Shown: positions 6,278-9,401 of the stretch, in pieces
Numbering within the stretch: the first letter of the stretch is position 1
Layout of the letters: each line of letters begins with the position of its first letter
Assembly: GCA_041398225.1 (NCBI GenBank)
Contig: JAWKVD010000041.1
Span: forward strand, 1 to 9,401
Direction of reading: 5' to 3'
Origin: JAWKVD01 sp041398225
GTDB lineage: Bacteria; Pseudomonadota; Alphaproteobacteria; Caulobacterales; Hyphomonadaceae
DNA: 9,401 bases
Made by a program: the position numbers and the translations under genes
The notes under the pieces: model-generated
What the model saw: the letters and a program-made list of their open reading frames with translations, nothing else
Database searches by the model: none
Told to the model about the DNA's origin: nothing

Positions 6278-7255
6278 CTAGCCGCCCGCCTTCCAGGCAG
6301 CCGCAAGCGCCAGCATCGCGTCCGCCTCATGCGCGGGTATCGAGGCCGCCGCGAGATTGGCGGCGATGGCGCCGGGGTTCGAGGTCGAGAACAGCACCAC
6401 GCCGCCGCGGTTCTCTCTCAGCGCCAGCGCCATCAGCCGAACGCCCATGGCGCGCGTATCCGCAGGATCGATCCCCAGCGCGCGCGCCTTGTCGGCGAGC
6501 TGCGGCCGTGTCGCGATATCGGACAGGAAACGCCGAACCTCGCCGGAGAATAGCGAGTGCACGATCGCCAGCACCCCGGTATGCGCGCGGACCGCCGGAA
6601 GAACCGGCTCGAGCACGGTGTGCGGAAACTGCATGGCGGACAGGCCGGGCGGCGCGGCCTGTGCGATCGCGAGCGCCTCCGCGTCCACGGCGGCGCTGCC
6701 CCATGCCGCGATCTTGCCCTCGAGCTTCAGCGTTTCGAGCAGGTCGACAAGCTCCGGTCGGCTGGCGTCGGCCAGCGTGCACTCATGCAGCAGCAACAGA
6801 TCGAGATTGTCGACGCCGAGATTACGCAGGCTGGTCTCGACGCTGCGGCGAAGCGCGGCCGGATCGAACACGCCGAAGACCGGCGAACGCGGAGCGGGTT
6901 CGGCCACGAGCGCGCCCAACCCCGGAAGGCGGCGCGCCAGACGGGCCGCCTTGTCGGCGGCGCGAAGGTGCAGGCCGTTCGGCGTGGGCAGAATGCCGGC
7001 CTTGGAGACAATCACGAGCCCGTCGCGCCGGCCCTTTATCGCCTTGCCAAGCAGGCCTTCGGCCTCGCCTTCGCCATAGAGGCGGGCGACATCGAACCAG
7101 GTCACGCCCGCATCCAGCGCGGTCTCGAGCAAACGCAGGGAGGCGTCGGCGTTTTCGTCGGCGTGCAGATTTCCGCAGCCAAATCCCAGCCGCGACCCGG
7201 CGCGGGACATGATCTGGTCCATGATGAGATCCGGGGCGGCGTCGGTAACGGTCAT
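6278..7255 (-). CDS. aldo/keto reductase family oxidoreductase
   Basis: This is a predicted cytosolic NAD(P)H-dependent reductase of aldehydes, ketones or sugars; the substrate is unknown. The 325-residue protein has the full catalytic tetrad of the family: Asp55 and Tyr60 in FDVARLYGEGE, Lys85 in VSKAG, and His157 in LDLLLLHECT. GLLGKAIKGRRDGLVIVSK and LETLKLEGKIAAWGS are family-typical. There is no signal peptide. The ATG at 7255 is chosen because it leaves a normal lead into RLGFGCGNLH. The nearest upstream purines (AGAAGCAGGA) are rather close to the ATG, and ATGs at 7222 and 7210 are alternatives with poorer ribosome sites. It faces away from the GMC oxidoreductase across 103 bases and converges on gap. 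The pairing of a reductase with a flavin oxidase or dehydrogenase suggests a two-step sugar or polyol conversion, but this is inference. Confidence 0.88.
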   Translation of the reverse strand: MTVTDAAPDLIMDQIMSRAGSRLGFGCGNLHADENADASLRLLETALDAGVTWFDVARLYGEGEAEGLLGKAIKGRRDGLVIVSKAGILPTPNGLHLRAADKAARLARRLPGLGALVAEPAPRSPVFGVFDPAALRRSVETSLRNLGVDNLDLLLLHECTLADASRPELVDLLETLKLEGKIAAWGSAAVDAEALAIAQAAPPGLSAMQFPHTVLEPVLPAVRAHTGVLAIVHSLFSGEVRRFLSDIATRPQLADKARALGIDPADTRAMGVRLMALALRENRGGVVLFSTSNPGAIAANLAAASIPAHEADAMLALAAAWKAGG

Positions 7256-7358
7256 ATCCTGCTTCTCGCAATGGCCGCGCCATGGCGCATGCGGCAACAA
7301 TCGTGCAATTGGACGGCTTAACCAACAGCGCCCGGATGCGGCGCGCCGGAGTGATACA
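7256..7358. promoter_or_regulatory. divergent promoter region between aldo/keto reductase and GMC oxidoreductase
   Basis: These 103 bases must carry the start signals of two outward-facing genes. A perfect 12-bp palindrome GCGCCATGGCGC lies at 7277-7288. A locally AT-richer patch CAACAATCGTGCAATTGGACGG follows at 7294 onward (written here as a 22-base span; core CAATCGTGCAATTG). No regulator gene is adjacent. The ribosome site of the rightward gene is at its right end (GGAG, 7348-7351). Confidence 0.4.
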
Positions 7359-8987
7359 GTGCAGGCCCTCGCGCCCGAAGTCTCAGATGTCGTCTCACGC
7401 ACACAGGCCAGGGAGATCTCCGACCTGACCGGACACGACGTCGTCGTGGTGGGCGCCGGCGCGGCGGGCGGTCTCGCCGCGGATCTCCTGTGCGAAGCCG
7501 GGCTCAAGGTTCTGGTGCTCGACGCAGGATGGCGCGATCCGTTCTGGAAGGCGCCGGTGAAGCGCCTCACATCCATGTCGCTGTCGGCCATGGCGACCCC
7601 GGACATCATGAAGATCGTTCCGCGCCGCCTGCTGTGGAAGGGCGAGCAGCTCACCCGCATGATCGGACGCATGCGCCAGCCGGTGCAGACGCGCTGCTAC
7701 GCCTGGCCCTCGGCGCCGGAAGGCTTCGTCGACGACAAGCGCCATCCTTACGAAACGCCGGACGGCCGTCCGTTCGACTGGATTCGCGTGCACGGTCTGG
7801 GCGGGCGCATGGTGGTGCCGCTGCACGGCCGCCAGTATCTGCGGCACGGTCCGGCCGACTTCGCACCGGCCGACGGGCTGACGCCGCCCTGGCCGTTCGC
7901 GCCCGACGACCTCGAACGCTGGTACGATCTGGTCGAGGGACGGCTTGGCCTTTCCGGCGGCGGCGATCACTCGCCGCACATTCCCGACAGCGTGACCGCC
8001 CACAAACTTCCGCTGGCGCCGTTCGAACAGGCCTTCGCCGAACAGATCCGCGCCCGGCATCCCGGCTATGAGCCGATACAGGGCCGGTTCGCGGCGCCCA
8101 TCACCCCGCTTCTGGCGGCGGCGCGCACCGGGCGCCTGTCGTGCCGAACGGGCGCCGTGGTTCGCCACCTCCAGCGCGACGGCGAGGGACGCGTGACCGG
8201 CGTGGTGTTCCACGATCGCGCCACCGGTTCGCTGCAATCGGTCGCCGCGCCGATGGTCTTTCTGTGCGCCTCCTCGCTGGAGAGCACGCGCATCCTGATG
8301 ACCACGCACGCCGAGCATGGCGGCGCGCGCAAGGACGCGGACACGGATCCGCTCGGACGCAACCTGATGGATCACGCCACGATCAAGGTGCAGGGCTCGG
8401 CCCCGGCGCGCGACTGGGGCGAGGTCAAGGACGAGCAAGGCCGCTGCATCTACCTGCCCCGCTTCGACACCCGGAACGGCAACCAGTCGGGACGCGGCTT
8501 CGGCGTGCGCGTCTATCATTCGCACGCCGCAGGCGGGCGGTCGTTCTTCGTGGCCGTCGCCGACGGCGAGATGATGCCGCGCGCCGAGAACGGCGTGCGT
8601 CTGTCGGGGCGCTCGGATGCGCTGGGCATTCCGCTGCTGGAGATTTCCTGCCGGCATGGCCCAGCCGAGCTGGCGCTGGCGCCTGAAATCGGCCGCGCCC
8701 TGCGCGAGCTGACCGAGCTGTGCGAGGTGACGCCGGACCAGCCGATCGCCGACGTTCTGGAAGCGCCGGGCTCGACCATCCATGAATGCGGGACGGCGCG
8801 GATGGGCGATGACCCCGCGACATCGGTTCTGAACCCGGTCAACGAGGTCTGGGACATGCCGGGGGTGCGCGTGACCGACGGATCGTGCTTCCCCTCGCAG
8901 GGCATCCAGAATCCCACCCTCACCATCATGGCGATCACCGCGCGCGCCTGCGACGACGCGGCGAAAAACGCCGGACGCAAGGGTTAA
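7359..8987 (+). CDS. GMC-family FAD-dependent oxidoreductase
   Basis: This flavoprotein of the glucose-methanol-choline family (542 residues) oxidises an alcohol or sugar hydroxyl. The substrate is not readable; the overall pattern is closest to the gluconate or sorbitol dehydrogenase large-subunit type. VVVVGAGAAGG carries the FAD-binding glycines 32, 34 and 37. VHGLGGRMVVPLHGRQYLR matches the GMC signature near residue 150, and LGRNLMDHAT lies mid-protein. The C-terminal half has HECGTARMGDDPATSVLN with catalytic His475, and GIQNPTLTIMAITARA with Asn518, the conserved His/Asn pair at normal spacing. There is no Tat or Sec signal, so the enzyme appears cytosolic unless exported with a partner; no small subunit or cytochrome gene is nearby. 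The GTG at 7359 is chosen because GGAG lies seven bases upstream and it gives a family-like start. The upstream open frame runs back into the opposite-strand gene and is not credible. Confidence 0.92.
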   Translation: MQALAPEVSDVVSRTQAREISDLTGHDVVVVGAGAAGGLAADLLCEAGLKVLVLDAGWRDPFWKAPVKRLTSMSLSAMATPDIMKIVPRRLLWKGEQLTRMIGRMRQPVQTRCYAWPSAPEGFVDDKRHPYETPDGRPFDWIRVHGLGGRMVVPLHGRQYLRHGPADFAPADGLTPPWPFAPDDLERWYDLVEGRLGLSGGGDHSPHIPDSVTAHKLPLAPFEQAFAEQIRARHPGYEPIQGRFAAPITPLLAAARTGRLSCRTGAVVRHLQRDGEGRVTGVVFHDRATGSLQSVAAPMVFLCASSLESTRILMTTHAEHGGARKDADTDPLGRNLMDHATIKVQGSAPARDWGEVKDEQGRCIYLPRFDTRNGNQSGRGFGVRVYHSHAAGGRSFFVAVADGEMMPRAENGVRLSGRSDALGIPLLEISCRHGPAELALAPEIGRALRELTELCEVTPDQPIADVLEAPGSTIHECGTARMGDDPATSVLNPVNEVWDMPGVRVTDGSCFPSQGIQNPTLTIMAITARACDDAAKNAGRKG

Positions 8988-9019
8988 TCGCCCGCAATTT
9001 GCATACACACGGCGAATCG

Positions 9020-9038
9020 CGGCGTTTCCATCACGCCG
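9020..9038. terminator. GC-rich hairpin between GMC oxidoreductase and pgk
   Basis: CGGCGT, a 7-base loop and ACGCCG give a 6-bp stem 33 bases after the oxidoreductase stop. No T-run follows, so it may be an attenuator-like or 5' leader element of pgk, or chance. A promoter for pgk probably lies in this 104-base gap but I cannot place it. Confidence 0.3.
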
Positions 9039-9091
9039 AGTTCGTTGCATTAGGACCGGCGACAGACGCCGCCTGACCGAAGGGACCGTTC

Positions 9092-9401
9092 ATGCCGACT
9101 TTCCGCTCGCTTTCCTCCGCCGATCTTCAGGGCAAGACCGCGCTGGTGCGCGTCGACTTCAACGTTCCCATGGAAGGCGGATTGGTCACCGACGACACGC
9201 GCCTGAAGGCGGCCATGCCGACGATCGAGCTGCTGTCGAAGGCCGGCGCGAAGACGGTTCTGCTGGCGCACTTCGATCGCCCCAAGGGCAAGCGGGTGCC
9301 GGAGATGAGCCTCAAGCCGGTTCTCGAGCCCCTGTCGCGCCTGCTGGGCAAGACGGTGGCGTGGGCCGACGACTGCATCGGCGAACCGGCGAAGGCCGCG
9401 A
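9092..9401 (+). CDS. pgk: phosphoglycerate kinase (5' part, runs off the window)
   Basis: This glycolytic kinase transfers phosphate between 1,3-bisphosphoglycerate and ADP in the cytosol. The first 103 codons are visible, about a quarter of the usual 390-400. They contain the N-domain signature LVRVDFNVP (18-26), TDDTRL with Arg37, and the substrate-binding segment LLAHFDRPKGK, where His60 and Arg63 are the conserved residues. The usual Gly before Arg63 is Asp here, a variant I believe occurs in this class. The ATG at 9092 has AAGGGA six bases upstream, a good ribosome site. The gene is on the same strand as gap and the GMC oxidoreductase, 104 bases after the latter. Confidence 0.95.
   Translation, partial: MPTFRSLSSADLQGKTALVRVDFNVPMEGGLVTDDTRLKAAMPTIELLSKAGAKTVLLAHFDRPKGKRVPEMSLKPVLEPLSRLLGKTVAWADDCIGEPAKAA

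Noticed and set aside
7395..9050. Long open frame of 551 codons antisense to the GMC oxidoreductase
   Set aside because: It is an Arg/His/Gly-rich shadow of a GC-rich gene; all conserved motifs lie on the + strand.

Overview
The window looks like a chromosomal segment of a GC-rich alphaproteobacterium. Three things point there: a ZapA plus DUF4164-type coiled-coil pair next to a glyceraldehyde-3-phosphate dehydrogenase and phosphoglycerate kinase; GAPDH residues very close to what I recall of the Caulobacter enzyme; and very high third-position GC throughout. Caulobacterales or Maricaulales is my best guess, but this is inference from remembered families and no database search was possible.

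Region 1 (1-4123, + strand) is a surface-polysaccharide or sugar-nucleotide segment. It holds a UDP-glucuronate decarboxylase (makes UDP-xylose), a GT-B fold glycosyltransferase, a non-coding stretch with an 18-bp perfect palindrome and one small predicted membrane protein, and a short-form mannose-1-phosphate guanylyltransferase (makes GDP-mannose). An upstream gene may end inside the first 46 bases and overlap the decarboxylase start as ATGA.

Region 2 (4165-4876, - strand) is a cell-division pair: a DUF4164-like coiled-coil protein followed by ZapA, the FtsZ-ring-associated protein. It converges on the guanylyltransferase with only 41 bases between stop codons, and a 13-bp tandem repeat spans the guanylyltransferase stop.

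Region 3 (5149-9401) is central carbon metabolism: gap on the + strand, ending in a strong hairpin, and the first third of pgk at the right edge. Between them lies a divergently transcribed redox pair, an aldo/keto reductase (-) and a GMC-family FAD oxidoreductase (+). These separate gap from pgk, which are usually adjacent in this class.

No rRNA, tRNA, CRISPR array, transposase or phage gene was seen. I do not see a clearly new system. The points most worth a second look are the split gap/pgk pair with its redox insert, the polysaccharide gene placed directly after zapA where 6S RNA and fau are often found, the palindrome at 2353-2370, and the short tandem repeats on both sides of the guanylyltransferase gene.
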